Below are positions 19,749-31,511 of a stretch of 64,000 nucleotides of DNA, piece by piece. The first letter of the stretch is position 1; every line of letters starts with the position of its first letter. Source of the stretch: Pseudophaeomoniella oleicola (taxonomy: Eukaryota; Ascomycota; Eurotiomycetes; Phaeomoniellales; Phaeomoniellaceae); the NCBI GenBank assembly GCA_003868215.1, contig QWDQ01000050.1, forward strand, positions 124,001 to 188,000, given 5' to 3'. The position numbers and the translations under genes were made by a program. The notes below the pieces were generated by a model. That model searched no databases, was not told the DNA's origin, and worked only from the letters and a program-made list of their open reading frames with translations.

Positions 19749-22237
19749 TCACCTCCTCTTTCCCTTGATCCTACCCTTCTTGTCCTTCTGGCCTTTACCT
19801 CGTTGACCACCCTTTTGGGGTTTCTTTCCCGCTTCGGCTGCATCACCCTTCCCTTTCCTCCAGACCGTACCCTCTAACCTCAACTTCCTATCGTCCAACC
19901 GCTTCTTTTCCTTGTTGCTCAATTTCTCCTTCTTCCCGCCCTTCGATTCTATGCCGTTGAGTTCGACCAACCCCTTTTTCTTCGAGTCTCGTTTGTCCTT
20001 CTCGCTTTCAAACCAGGTACGTCTCGGTCGAGACATGATTTCGTCCTGGTGTTTGATGATGTTATCGGCTTTGGTGACTTGCATTTCAGCACTGGAGAGT
20101 TGCTTTTCTTCCTTTTCTTCTTTCAAGACTTCCTCAACTTCATCATCCAAATCGGCTAATTTGCTATCCCACTTGTCCATTTCGTTACTATCAACAATAC
20201 GGCTGACGATCTTGGCGCCTTGATTTCGGCCGGTCTTAACAGCTTGCTTGACAACTTTGCGATCTGGTTCGGCGGCGATGGTGCAGGCTCGACCGACGGC
20301 ACCGGCACGTGCAGTACGACCTACACGATGGAGATAGATCTCGTGGGATTGAGGAGCGCTGTAGTTTATGACCGTTTGAACGCCCTTGATGTCGAGACCA
20401 CGGGAGGCGAGATCGGTCGCCAAGAGGAAGGAGGATTTGCCGGAGCGGAAAGATTCTACTGCTTGGATACGCTAGAAGAAAGTAATGTTAGCTTTTTGGG
20501 CATGATCAATGACAACGCGGCGGGCCTTACCTGTTCTTGGGTCATCGACCCATGGAGTTCGGCAGCTTTGAGACCGCAGAGAGTAAATATGACTCGTATC
20601 CGATGGGCTTCCTTCTTCTGCCTGAAGAAGATGATGACTCGGTTCGTGTAGACGCTGGTACACAATAGCATCAAGACAGCCAGTCGTTTTTCCTCTCTCC
20701 CTGGGCGTAACCTAACGAACTCTTGGACAAGTGTAGTGACGGTTGATTTCTTCGCATCGACCATTAATCTCACGGGTTTGTTCAACCCGACACGGATTAA
20801 CTTGTCAACGGTATCCGTCATGGTGGCAGAAAATAACATGGTCTGTCGTGAGCGTGGGATCGTGTTGAGAATCTCGTTCAACTCATCCGCAAACCCATCT
20901 TCAAGCATTCGATCTGCTTCGTCTAGAACAAGAATCTCGAGCGTATCAACCGTAAAGCTTGCTGAGTTCCTCATGTGATCGATAAATCTTCCTGGAGTAG
21001 CGATGATGACATCCGGTCTCTTTCTCAAGATGTTTTCCTGCTCTCGTAATGAGAAACCACCAACAAGTTGGCAGAAGGTGATGTCTGTGAAACTGGCCAA
21101 CTTCGTTGCGACGTTGAAGCATTGAACAGCAAGTTCACGAGTAGGCATGAGGATTGCAACACGAGAGGTCGGCACTTTTCGAGGACGGTAGAGTAGACGT
21201 TCGAGGATAGGAATGATGAAAGCACCAGTTTTACCGGAACCTGTTTGGGCACCACCGACAACATCCTTGCCCAGGAGAGCCACTGGGATAGTTTTAGCTT
21301 GTATGGGTGTTGCTGCTGAGAAACCAATCGAAGAGATACCCTTGAGTATCGGCCTGGAAAGACTGAAAGACTGGAACGAGGTATTGGCTGCCGAAGAGCT
21401 GGCAGAGTTGAGACTTGCGACGGATGCAGGCTCTTCAGCAAAAAATGCTTTCCGTCGAGCCTGCTCGGCTGAATCTACGCTTTCCGCTTCAGATTCAGAG
21501 TCCGATGCAATGTCATCGGGATGGGCGACAGGGGAAGCAACAGAATCATTATCGCTAGCATCTTCATCTGAATCTTCCTGACTGCCCTCGTCTTCAGACT
21601 GGTGGGATTCTTCTTCTTCTTCATCCGACGCCGCTCCTGCGCCAAACGTATCCGCAGCCAAGAGCTCGTCATCCAAGTCCAGAATGTCATCGCCCTCTCC
21701 ATCCACCTCAGCATCACTAGCATCGATTTCAGAGCCTGGATCGTCAGAGTCGCGCCCCTCGAAGTTCCCAGCCTTCTTGGATTTCTCCTTCCGTTTCTTC
21801 TCTTTCGCCTCCTTCTTGGCTCTCCTCCTCTCTACAATGTCTTCGATGTCAACAGCCTTTTTGTTCCCTCTCTGAGCGGACCCGTCGTCTTGATCATTCC
21901 CGCTCCATGCGTCGAAACCTTCTTGGACAAGACCACCTTTACCTTCTCCACTAAGCTCAAATTCGAAATCCGGGTCTATGGCTCCGTCTGCTTTCCCTAC
22001 AAATGCTTCTTCATCTTCGCCGGCCTCGTCGTCATCTTCCGGAGGCGCAGCAGCCTTGCGTTTCTTCTTGCCGTTCACTTTCGCGGTGGCCGGTTCAGAG
22101 ACCCTTTTGCGCTTCTTTCCATTCTGAGTAGATGTGCCTGCTTCTGGAAAGTCCTCCGCATCCGATCCTACACTAGACACATCGTCATCTTCACGATCGG
22201 ACAGTGTGAGAATGAAGTCGTCGTCTCGTGATGCCAT
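19749..22237 (-). CDS. DRS1: DEAD-box RNA helicase DRS1 (DDX27 type)
   Basis: Two exons, 22237-20531 and 20471-19749, joined across a 59-nt intron (GTAAGG...TTCTAG), encode 809 residues. Residues 1 to 290 are acidic/basic low complexity with nuclear-signal patches (KKRKR, KKKRK), as in yeast Drs1. The helicase core follows: Q-motif region [15 protein letters not shown] and GFSAATPIQ, Walker A AQTGSGKT (330-337), PTRELAVQ (365-372), ATPGR, DEAD (439-442), SAT (470-472), [16 protein letters not shown] and [11 protein letters not shown] Lys-rich C-terminal tail ends in KGRIKGKRR. In yeast Drs1 acts in the nucleolus on 27S pre-rRNA during 60S subunit assembly; the same role is expected here. All helicase motifs are intact. 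It is followed on the same strand by nothing for 3 kb. Confidence 0.97.
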
Positions 22238-22659
22238 CTAAGTACCGTTTTCGATTGAGTCAATTAGAGCGTTCGGGAACGAATATAGAAACAAAAATAA
22301 AACAATGGCGACTATGCGAGATTGAGCAACAGCTGTCAAACCCATACAAGAATCTCAACAGATGCACCGTTCACAAAGCGCCGCTGTGAGTATTTCGACT
22401 TCCTATATCTACAATACCATCCAAAAATTATCGCCAGTGGGCAGGCGGTGAGAGAAATTATTCGGGCAGAAACTATTGAGTTCCAACCCACCGCCTAAAC
22501 CCTTTGGGAATACTGTTTACAGGAAGGAACATCTGATATCTTAATATGCAAGTCGAAATAATGCGCGCGATGAAAATGCACGAAAATGATACGAGTCATC
22601 GGAGAGTTTTTATCTGACGACACCCTAAGTTTCCATTGCTCTTGCAGCGACCAATGTTG
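22238..22659. other. Promoter of DRS1 and 3' end of GPI12
   Basis: A 422-base spacer between two minus-strand genes. No specific motif is recognised. Confidence 0.4.
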
Positions 22660-23712
22660 TCATGTACCTGCAACAAGCTCGTTGATAACCATATACCTCC
22701 CCAAGCTTATCCAACCCCATCTAAACCAAACCATCTGGCTCTTATGGCACGATGTCATCGCGTCCCTAATCTTCCAGTATTCTGCCGGATTAGCGATGAA
22801 TATCAAGTTTCTATCCTGCACGGGATCACCTGCAGGAGCCCCAGCTCCAACTTCACGCGTAGGAATTCGTCCTCTGGCTACTGCGCTTTTCTTGGCAGAC
22901 CCAGATAAAATTGCTTTAAATGCTCCGGAAAAAATGGTATATGGAGCGTCGAGCAGGAAGCTATACTTCCGAGAAATGTTGATGGATCGCAGATGATATA
23001 GGGATACGGGACATCTCCAGCCTGACTTGTCTCTCATGAGCAGTCTTATGAACAACTCTGCTCCGTGGGACAAGGAGATATGGTTCGGATGGCTCGATAT
23101 TCCTTGTTTGTCAAAAGTGATCAGAACATCTATGGTAGCTCTTGGCGGCTTATTTTCCTCTCTCTTGCCATTGGCAGCTGTCTTACTTTTTCCAAGCGCT
23201 GGAGCGAATGCTTCGGCAAGAAGAGTCGCAATATCAGTCGCCGACCATGTCTTTGACATAGAATCAGGGAATCGGTCTTGGTCATCGATGACGAAGACGT
23301 CTGCTGGACGGCGTACGCCGAGATGAAGGGCAGATTGTTGTAGTTCTTTTTTTCGAATACTGCCTAATTTTTCTGCATTTCCAGTAGACAGACATAGGAC
23401 TTTGACGTGATTACCCAGCTCCGGCGCCGTCAAATGGGTCAAAGTTGGTCCAAAAAACATAGCCTCATCGTCTGGATGCGCAATAAGCAACACAATCCTT
23501 TTGCCTCGGATGTGCAACGCTGATGGTACAGAGCTAGACAAGTTGGGTAGCACTGTCGAGAACGTAGAAAGGAACGAAGCGATCATGCCAGGCGTGGGAC
23601 TTGCCGTCGTTGAGGAAGATGGTGAGGTTGAGGTCAGAACCCAGAGCAGCATCAAGAGCGGGGGGACGACAAGGGCTGAGATAATAGTGGATGCAGCGAG
23701 CGTCGCTGCCAT
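22660..23712 (-). CDS. GPI12: N-acetylglucosaminyl-phosphatidylinositol de-N-acetylase (PIG-L)
   Basis: A single exon, 350 residues, ATG at 23712. An N-terminal hydrophobic segment (about residues 8-27) anchors it in the ER membrane. The PIG-L/LmbE signature AHPDDEAMFF (78-87) supplies the zinc ligands His and Asp and the catalytic Asp; HPNH (208-211) provides the second metal-binding motif. GNAEKLGSIRKKEL and FVIDDQDRFPDS are also standard. The enzyme removes the acetyl group from GlcNAc-PI, the second step of GPI-anchor synthesis, on the cytosolic face of the ER. The segment of about 20 residues around NGKREENKPP is a variable loop. Identity is strong; nothing looks damaged. Confidence 0.96.
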   Translation of the reverse strand: MAATLAASTIISALVVPPLLMLLWVLTSTSPSSSTTASPTPGMIASFLSTFSTVLPNLSSSVPSALHIRGKRIVLLIAHPDDEAMFFGPTLTHLTAPELGNHVKVLCLSTGNAEKLGSIRKKELQQSALHLGVRRPADVFVIDDQDRFPDSMSKTWSATDIATLLAEAFAPALGKSKTAANGKREENKPPRATIDVLITFDKQGISSHPNHISLSHGAELFIRLLMRDKSGWRCPVSLYHLRSINISRKYSFLLDAPYTIFSGAFKAILSGSAKKSAVARGRIPTREVGAGAPAGDPVQDRNLIFIANPAEYWKIRDAMTSCHKSQMVWFRWGWISLGRYMVINELVAGT

Positions 23713-24536
23713 TGTGTTGCTAGCAGCCTTTGGTCGTTGTCAGGTAGGACTAGAATGCGCAACTGATTCAACCAGATCAATAGTCTTGTGTGTACTGCTA
23801 GGTGGCCCAACGGACCGCCAACTCGTGAGTTGCGACCTTTGACGATACTTGCAAGCCGCGGGGGTCGCACTTTCCATTCAAGTGTTCTGCCAAACTCGTA
23901 CTTTTACTCCGCATCAACCATCACGAAAGTCGGCGAAAACTTCCTCTTACCGCCCTTACGAATTTGGGCGCATCAGTTGTATGGTTGAAAGAGCGATTGG
24001 GCAGTAGAGCGCATCTCGCGAGCAGGGGAAGGACAACGTGTTTGACTGTGTCTGGACGTAATCGGGAAAGTGACTCTGACGTCTATTTTGTGATTGGGGG
24101 GCGGAAAGGGTGACCGTCGGTGGACCCCTGAAGATCGGCCCGCAAGAACCTTGTAGGTATCATCATGCAGCTCAGGCAGTTAAGTCCAGGCCTCGAGGGG
24201 CATGCACATGATTCCCATTAAGTAGGAAGGCTAATTTTACTTGGGCCCTCTGGCCATGGTTTGACAGCAAAAAGGAATTGATTACTCGTAGTATTAAAGA
24301 GCGAATCGTATTCTTGTACACTCGCTACCTAGTCATGAACATCGTGATGCCAATATGCAGCAATCTGCATGAGAGTCTCTGTAGCCGTTCTTCACGGTGA
24401 CAGGGGGGTATCATATGCTGAATCATCAAAAGCGAAAAAAACAGGCCCGAATACTGTGCGCCTCCATGGCCGAAAGATAAACCAAATACACTGTTCCTGT
24501 GTATTCAAGGTAATGCATAGCAATCATCAGAAGCAA
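23713..24536. other. Spacer upstream of GPI12 and after the arrestin gene
   Basis: About 820 bases containing the GPI12 promoter and the 3' flank of the arrestin gene (both minus strand). No gene or repeat is supported. Confidence 0.4.
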
Positions 24537-26312
24537 TCAGGCTGGTTCCCCTCGACCAACGTCACCATCTTCGGAGCTCGCGTTTCTAGAGTCCAGATGT
24601 AAGTTGTTCAAGGAGAACTGTGGTGGTTCGGTGTCAAGATCATTCTCAGTGAAAAGACCGCCAGACCTCTCCCCACGGGAGACGTCTGGTTGAACTACCA
24701 TTCGAGGGCTCAAACTTCCACTCGGTATGCTAGTTGCGTGCGTCGAACCTTGAAGCAATGATGATGCTCCAACTGGGCCATGGCGGGGCCCAAGTACAGG
24801 TGTCCGTTCACGATAGATTGGAGGATCGTTGGGATTCTCACTGTGCATCCTTTCCAAGTCTTCATAGTCCAGATCGTCCCCAGTATAGTCAGTGATGGTA
24901 CATTCGTCACCAGGAGCATCGGCAAATCGATAGCCGGGAGGTGATCCGGGTACGTCTTCATACACAGGAGGCATCTCTTCATCCCATGAGATACCCATAC
25001 CAGCGCGTTCCGTGACATTCAAATTGAACTGCATCCGGAGAACCCTAGCAGCTCCCGTTGGCGTGATCATTCGGGTATTCTTGTTTGGGCAGAACTCTTC
25101 GGCCACGATCAATTCCATGACCAGATTGTGCTTGACCTCAAGACCAGCTGGACTTTCCACGTCGCATATGGGATTCTTGGTAGGATCAAGAGCAGCATCA
25201 AATTCAAAGTGAATTTCGCCTCCAGCTGTATCAAAGTCGGTCTTCCAGCCGCTCTTTGCCTCGTCGTTACCCACTATGCGAGTATCCTGGTGTTGCAAGG
25301 CCTTTCCTTCTCCAAGCTTGGATTGGTGCTTCTGGCATGCCGGAGACGTCATCTTCTGATGCTCTTCAATCCGCCACATCATCTTTCGCAGTCGCCACCT
25401 TGTTTGGGTTTCTTGCTTCTTGTCGACGATACCAGAGAGCACCATTTGGACGGGGAACGAACCTATCGGGTGCACAACAGGTGGAAGGACAACACGACCG
25501 GCTAGATGAGTCGGTGGGAAAATGCGAATGGATGCTTTCTCGGGACCGGGTGGAATGGCTCGTTGGAGCTTCAAAGGGTGGTTGAAGGTGATAACCTCGC
25601 CTGTGGCTGTTACCGCCCGAGCGGAGAGAACATAATCGATGGACGCCAAGGACGTATGTGTAGTGGCAGGAAGATGCCCGGGAAATAGAAACGAAAATGG
25701 GAACTGATTGTCCGCTGGAGGTGCATTAAAGACCTTTGCATCAGAGAGGAAATTCCATTGGGCCAGTTGATTGGCTCTCTTCACACAATCGGTACAATCT
25801 TTGGCCACAGGCTTCTTGACTGTAATCTCGGCAACGAGCTCCATCGTAAATTTCTCCAGCATGACATGACCTGTAGGATCCGTGACATCGAGTTTGAGCC
25901 GTCCAGAAAGTAGGCTTCCAGAGGAATTGCTCGCGGGACCGAACATGACCAATGGTGGTGACTCGACAATGACTGATAACTGTGCTGGTCCTCCAGGAGC
26001 CAACCGAGGGCTTTTAGAAGACGCCTTGCGGTCTTTTGATGCAGTCAAGGGACGACCACCACTGTGCCGCTTTTCCTTTCTGCCCTCTCGATCCTTGTCC
26101 TCCTTCGCATGCTTGAGCGGATGTAGAACATGATCCATGCTGAATGATGGGCGACGAGCGCCGGATGATATGGATGAATGATCTGATTCGGACGAATACG
26201 ATGAATTTATCCTTTGAACTATCGGTCTGGTTTGTTGTGATGGCACTTTCTCTTTGATGTGAGCGACTTGATCGTGCTTTGAGGAAAGCAGAGCAAATGA
26301 TAGGATTTGCAT
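24537..26312 (-). CDS. LDB19: Alpha-arrestin of the Ldb19/Art1 type, ubiquitin-ligase adaptor
   Basis: A single exon, 591 residues, starting MQILSFALLSSK. After a Ser-rich, basic N-terminus, residues 105 to 440 form an arrestin fold: PAQLSVIVESPPLVMFGPA, SGSLLSGRLKLDV, the Cys pair CTDCVKRANQLAQWNFL specific to the Ldb19 subgroup, and FPFSFLFPGHLPATTHTSL. The C-terminal part carries three PPxY motifs, PPVY (448-451), PPGY (458-461) and PPIY (497-500), which bind WW domains of Rsp5/Nedd4 ligases. In yeast this adaptor brings amino-acid and other permeases to Rsp5 for ubiquitination and endocytosis, and TORC1 signalling controls it by phosphorylation. Many Ser/Thr sites near the N-terminus fit such control. 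The NCS1 permease of this window is a conceivable client, which is only speculation. Confidence 0.93.
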   Translation of the reverse strand: MQILSFALLSSKHDQVAHIKEKVPSQQTRPIVQRINSSYSSESDHSSISSGARRPSFSMDHVLHPLKHAKEDKDREGRKEKRHSGGRPLTASKDRKASSKSPRLAPGGPAQLSVIVESPPLVMFGPASNSSGSLLSGRLKLDVTDPTGHVMLEKFTMELVAEITVKKPVAKDCTDCVKRANQLAQWNFLSDAKVFNAPPADNQFPFSFLFPGHLPATTHTSLASIDYVLSARAVTATGEVITFNHPLKLQRAIPPGPEKASIRIFPPTHLAGRVVLPPVVHPIGSFPVQMVLSGIVDKKQETQTRWRLRKMMWRIEEHQKMTSPACQKHQSKLGEGKALQHQDTRIVGNDEAKSGWKTDFDTAGGEIHFEFDAALDPTKNPICDVESPAGLEVKHNLVMELIVAEEFCPNKNTRMITPTGAARVLRMQFNLNVTERAGMGISWDEEMPPVYEDVPGSPPGYRFADAPGDECTITDYTGDDLDYEDLERMHSENPNDPPIYRERTPVLGPRHGPVGASSLLQGSTHATSIPSGSLSPRMVVQPDVSRGERSGGLFTENDLDTEPPQFSLNNLHLDSRNASSEDGDVGRGEPA

Positions 26313-27271
26313 GATGGATGAGGTGAAGGTGGTAGCGATAAGGTAATGATTTACCTATGTTCCTGCTTCTGGAAAAGTGCCTTAGGTAAGGGATTCGCAC
26401 CAATAACGCGCCACAAATGGAGCGGGGCACTTTTCAGCGGTGGATTTTTAGATCTGTAACCAGGGCTCCCTGGTAAGATAAATGTTTTCTGGGGAAGAAG
26501 AATTTTCTAGGCGCAAGTTAAGGTAATGAAAAAGAAAATTTCAGTTAAGCTTTCGACTGAAACTCCTTCGTCAGAAGATCCGGATATTGACGCAACAGGC
26601 AGTTATATCCAAGGAAATTCTTTCCAGAGAACTCCGGACTATTTAGATTTTGATGAGGTATTGCTTTGCACCACTTGACGTAACGCTGTGCAGCAGTCGT
26701 CCTATGCAATAGAGCCACCCCTTCGGTAATTTGAGCCGGTGCGCGTGCGTGAGCAATTCTAGGAGTCACTGGCCCCAAGAGATACTGTGATCGCCTTGTC
26801 GTATTGTTGATGTTGAAGTGGCAGATGGTGCCCCGTAGAACGGAAGGAATGGATTGCAATGTTTGTGTGTCCTGTTCAAATAGGAGCTCCGAGCTTTCTC
26901 TTGGGTTGCAGATGTTATGGACACCAGGCTGGAAGCAAAGCAGCAGGTGAAGGAGGTCAATAGATATATATCTACTATGTACGGTAGAGGGCGAGACCTC
27001 AGGGTGTTATATAACGTCTTAACCAGGAGCTTCTGTCTGGACTACAAAGTCTACCTCTATTTTCCACCAACAAGTTGGGCATGGACGAAAGTAAGACTCC
27101 TCTTTGTAGCAATTTACACATCCAGCCTACAGGACTTCCGTTTTCCGTCTTCTGTTCCCTATGGACGGTTGGCCTTCACACCGAAACCAGGGTGGTGGAA
27201 TTTCATCGAGTAATAAAAACAATGAGATGTGTCCGACTAATCCGGCAAGTGCAAGGGTCGACTCTGCGCCT

Positions 27272-27283
27272 TACTACGTAGTA
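27272..27283. repeat. Palindrome TACTACGTAGTA, copy 2
   Basis: A perfect 12-base inverted repeat in the 4.2 kb spacer, identical to the copies at 18069 and 29468. Confidence 0.9.
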
Positions 27284-29467
27284 GAGGTCGAAAGATCAAT
27301 ACCAAAGCGTACCGTATCTATGGACGCTCGTTCCACCTAGCGGCACACTTTGAGGTACTAGGTAGTATGTCAGGTACATGTATTTCAACAGGGAAGTGGA
27401 AATAGCGGGTACGATGTGGTCTGACTTATTTCCCTCAGCCACTACTACTACGACGGTACTCATTACCATTCTTTTTAGTATGATAATTAATTAGTCCATC
27501 TTACTCTATTCTCCATCTTGACACAGTAGTTTACTATGGACGCAGCTCGGCAGCGAGGGCAGCGATCACGACAACAATCAGCTAGGGACCCTCTCGAACC
27601 CTACCGAAACCATCCCATCCTTCGAGAACCCAAGAGCACAGAACGAGAATGATCCGAATCAATACCCAACTTACGACGCTACACCGTGACTTACCAGCAT
27701 TCCAGTCCTATCTGTTTCCGGTCGCACCGTTCAATCAACATTTCTGGAAGGCCTGCAGTTTGAGGGTTGCTGTTTTGTTCCTTTGACTACCACATCCGGC
27801 GTGAAGTTCCATCCCTCCCTTAAATCAGACCGAATGCCACTGTCCACCAAAGGTCTGGCCCGGGCCATCGCACTCTGTGAAGCACGCGAGTCCACCACGA
27901 TGGATCTGTTTACACCTATTCTCCGACATGAAGGTACTTACGGACTACTGCCCGAACCCTTTCGCTCTGAATGTCTTCTATAACCACAACGTCGCAAACC
28001 ATTGATTGTGATATGTATTGGCGGTGAGAAGAGGTACTGTGCAAGACATCTCATGTGAGCAAGTGTTACTACGGTACAGTTCTTTTTCGTCTTCCGACTC
28101 CACATGTCTTTGATCTACTATTACTCGGTGTCAATATTATAGTGATGATGCCAAACCTTGCCTATATTGCGTATACACTGACGAGTTGATCGCGCCAACT
28201 GAGAGCATATGGGAAGGCTGTATGCTACCTCGTCCTTTTCGCGTGTTGTACTACGCAGTACCCTGGAAGTGATCTACGATCTTCTTCCATGTACTCCGCA
28301 AGACGAGGATGCCTTAGAGGATGTACTGCGATAGTATTAAGCGGAAGAATCAAATGGAAGTTGCGCCGGAGATACATACAGATTTCCTAAACGTAATGAG
28401 AGCTAATTGGCGAGCATCATTTGCTAGATTCAACCATGACAGAGGCGCCGTCGACCCATTAGGATCAAGCCCAAAAGGTGCAGCATCACCTTTCCCCGCG
28501 AAAGCTGCGTCACCCTGCAACCGAAGGCAGTAGATGACCAAGCCTCAAGTCAGGAGGTAATACTATGCTACTTTCTACCCCCGCATTTTGGTCGTGGCTG
28601 AAAGGGCAGCATTTCGGTAGATCTCCTGCTCTGCATCCGAGTTGTTCTACTATGTTGACGCTGTCTTCCGCGGAAGAACAACTTCTACCCTCTCCGAGCG
28701 GTAACAGATGATGAAGTGACCTTGTCATACGACTCACTCAATTTCCCTATTACTGCCCCCCTTCTTGAGAGCTGGCTCGTTGGTGAGACGGTGTGCGCTC
28801 CGTTCAAGAAGGGGAGTTCCCACCTTGGTAGCAAAGAGATGAGTCAACGAATGCTTGTCTCTTGAGGTCTGCAATGTCGCCATCAGAATTACATTGACTC
28901 GGTCAAAAGCCGAGCCGTCAGTTATACTAGATACATTATTATCCCTACGAGGCAATCTCTCTCTCTCTCTCAATCCAGTTGTCATTCCAATGCAACGCAA
29001 TCCACATCCCGTTAATGCCCTCTCTTCCACGTAACGGTGATACGCGCGCATGCGGCTCGCTATTACTACGATACATTGTGTGAGGACCACGCAAACCTAC
29101 ATCGCGGACTCGGACTTGGCGAAACACATGCATGGCAAATCTCAATCCACACAGCATCTGCCAGTTTGAGTAATCCTTTCTGTCGTTACCGCATCGACTT
29201 TCCCTTTCGAGGTTTCTATCAAGTAATACCCTAATGGTGCTGGGATTAATCTCAATACACCGGCTCAAAAACTTTTACTTCGGAATTCTTCTACCAGAAA
29301 GCTTCCCAGGTCCGGCGTGTTTCGGAGTTGACCGACCATCGTCAAGGCCTTACGCGTCGACTAACACATGCAATTTTGAAGCACAAGGACAAGAAACTGT
29401 CACTCACCGCCCATGTGCGGAGAAAATCGATTGGTCTATAGAATTTTCTCAAAAGTGTCGAAGTGTA

Positions 29468-29479
29468 TACTACGTAGTA
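29468..29479. repeat. Palindrome TACTACGTAGTA, copy 3
   Basis: A perfect 12-base inverted repeat about 1 kb before the mS23 start codon, identical to copies 1 and 2. Confidence 0.9.
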
Positions 29480-30497
29480 GACCGGAATTGAAAGAACGTA
29501 CCGAATTACACATTGAACTTGAACTAGAGATGCCCTCGTCGAGTTGTGCGACTTGTAGACTCTCAAGATATCCGAAGACTCGAGATGTCGGGGTAAAGTC
29601 GCTGTCGGCCTGCTGCTGCCGTTCACTGTTCTCGTTCTCCTATGGCCCGGCATTCCCGGATTAGAGCCGATCAGATTAGATTGGTATCGCCGAGCTGTCA
29701 CATCACAATCGTGACTCACTTGTCAACTGGCACCTGTAACCAGAACGCCAACTTAGTTATGTCAATGCTTCGTAACGAGGAGGACAGCCTTGTCCAACAT
29801 AACAGCATTACTGCTAGCGCTTGGAGACAAATACAGCTCGGCCATATCTGTAATTGTATGCACCAGCGAGTTCGGCGGTCTCGGACGAGGAGACTTTGGT
29901 GAATCTCCTTATCACCTGACCGAAATGGAGCATCGAAGACAAGACCATGCTCGTCTTTCACATAGAAGTATGATCTGCCAGATGATGTTCAAAAGGCAGA
30001 GGTGAGTAGAATTCATCTCAGAAATAGTGTGCCCCGGGCTATCGAAAACGCGGAAAACATGCTCAATCGCTCCGACTCACAGCAATTTACGTCTCACAAG
30101 TATGCTGGCAAGCAGACTCCTGATGTACTTGATATCTTCTACATATTACTTGATAGGTAAAGAAGTGTTTTGTAGAGTAACGTTGGTAGATAAGATCTCT
30201 TCCATCTCACGCGCGAGCTCCTAGTCCCAAAATGGGAATAAGTTGGGGAGCTTGGCATTTTGAAATCTTTAGAGACAGGCACTTTTGAACATCACAACGG
30301 CTAGCAGAACGCCAAACATCAAGGGACATAGCTCCCGTCAGACCTCAGATCCGAACTGCGACAGGCCTTCTGTTCCGCTGCTCCTTGCGGCCTTCGTTTC
30401 ATCAATATAACCTTCCCTAATGCTACAGCAATATCTCTAATCTAGACCCATTGCTGCTGCGCTTTCCGAAACTCGTCTTATTCACTTAGACAATAGA

Positions 30498-31511
30498 ATG
30501 GGACGATTCAACTTCACAGCCCTACGGGTACACCGTCGAGCCCTCCAGGAGATAGAGATTAGACAGCTAGAAGACCCTCCAGTATGGGTAGACGTCGTCG
30601 GCAAGATACCACCGGCACAAATCTTCATTCGAAAAGCACCACAGGTTCACCGTGACATTCGGCAAGAGACTCGACCAAGGCGGGCGAAGCGCTCTGGGGA
30701 GGGGAAAAGTAAGCAGAGCTTCGAACGAGTCCAATACGAGGTCGTCCATAGGAAGGCTCCGAAGGTGGCCTTCAAGCCTAGAAACATGATCTTTTTCGGA
30801 GATGAGATTCGGGAGCGATTTTACAGAGAACATCCGTGGGAACTTGCAAGGCCACGAATCATATTGGAGAAGACAGGAAATGACCATTCGCGGTGCAATT
30901 GGTCTGAAGGCATTGAGCAACATCAGCGTGGCAAAAAGCTAGACGGCGAAAGGTAAGCCTGAGCCCCCCCTGCTCTTTGTCTGATGGAAGCAACAACTAC
31001 GGGTCCATCGACTCTCCATGTAAGGATCACACTGACACATCTCTCTTTACGCAGTGTCGTCCAACGCACATGCTGGCTCAAAGAAAACAAGCCGGACCTG
31101 TCCATCAGCCGAGCCTACGACATGGCGCGCCGCGAATTTTACAAGGCGCGTCACTTCGAAGACGTCGAGCGCCGCATCGCCGTCGAAGAAGCCCGCTATG
31201 TCGGCGCCCAGTTCGGCCCCGACCTGATCCACTGGGGCATGAAGAAAGAAGACGAACAGTACGACGAATGGGAACTCTGGTCACGCCAACAGGTGATCGA
31301 GAAGGAACAGAGGAAAGCGGCGTTCGGCGGAGACGTCACGGGCGCCGCACCCGCGGCCGAATTGGACGAGGCGTCGCTCGGTGAAGGTGCGAATGATGCC
31401 GGACAGCAAGGGTCAGGAAGCGCGGCTGCTACGGGCGGGTCGGCGCAGGAAAGCCTGGTTACGCCGCAGGGAACGGAGAAATATGTTCGATCACCGGGAA
31501 ACGCTGCATGA
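30498..31511 (+). CDS. RSM25: Mitochondrial small-subunit ribosomal protein mS23 (Rsm25)
   Basis: Two exons, 30498-30952 and 31055-31511, with an intron GTAAGC...TACGCAG, encode 303 residues. The N-terminal domain has the family lines WVDVVGKIPPAQIFIRK, an FFGDEIRERFYREHPWELARPRIILE core and LDGESVVQRTCWL across the splice site. The second half has LSISRAYDMARREFYKARHFED and RRIAVEEARYVGAQFGPDLIHWGM, both typical of fungal mS23. The last 60 residues are Ala/Gly/Gln-rich and poorly conserved. The protein belongs to the mitochondrial 37S ribosomal subunit. It lies tail to tail with the mitochondrial resolvase gene, 377 bases apart. Confidence 0.95.

Larger units (their letters stand above)
26313..30497. 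other. 4.2 kb gene-free spacer between divergent genes
   Basis: The arrestin gene (minus) and mS23 (plus) diverge from this block. No open frame in it has family-like character. It holds two copies of TACTACGTAGTA (27272-27283 and 29468-29479), near-copies such as GTACTACGCAGTAC near 28250, and a CT-dinucleotide stretch near 28957-28973. A minus-strand frame open over about 140 codons (26545 to about 26965) lacks an ATG and is not called. Confidence 0.45.

Noticed and set aside
26545-26965. Minus-strand frame of about 140 codons with plausible-looking composition (SPEFSGKNFLGYNCLLRQYP)
   Set aside because: It has no ATG, no family similarity I can name and no clear splice acceptor to link it to a start; length is within chance for this region.
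28957-28973. CT-dinucleotide stretch as a possible promoter GAGA-type element
   Set aside because: No gene starts near it, and similar stretches occur in other spacers.
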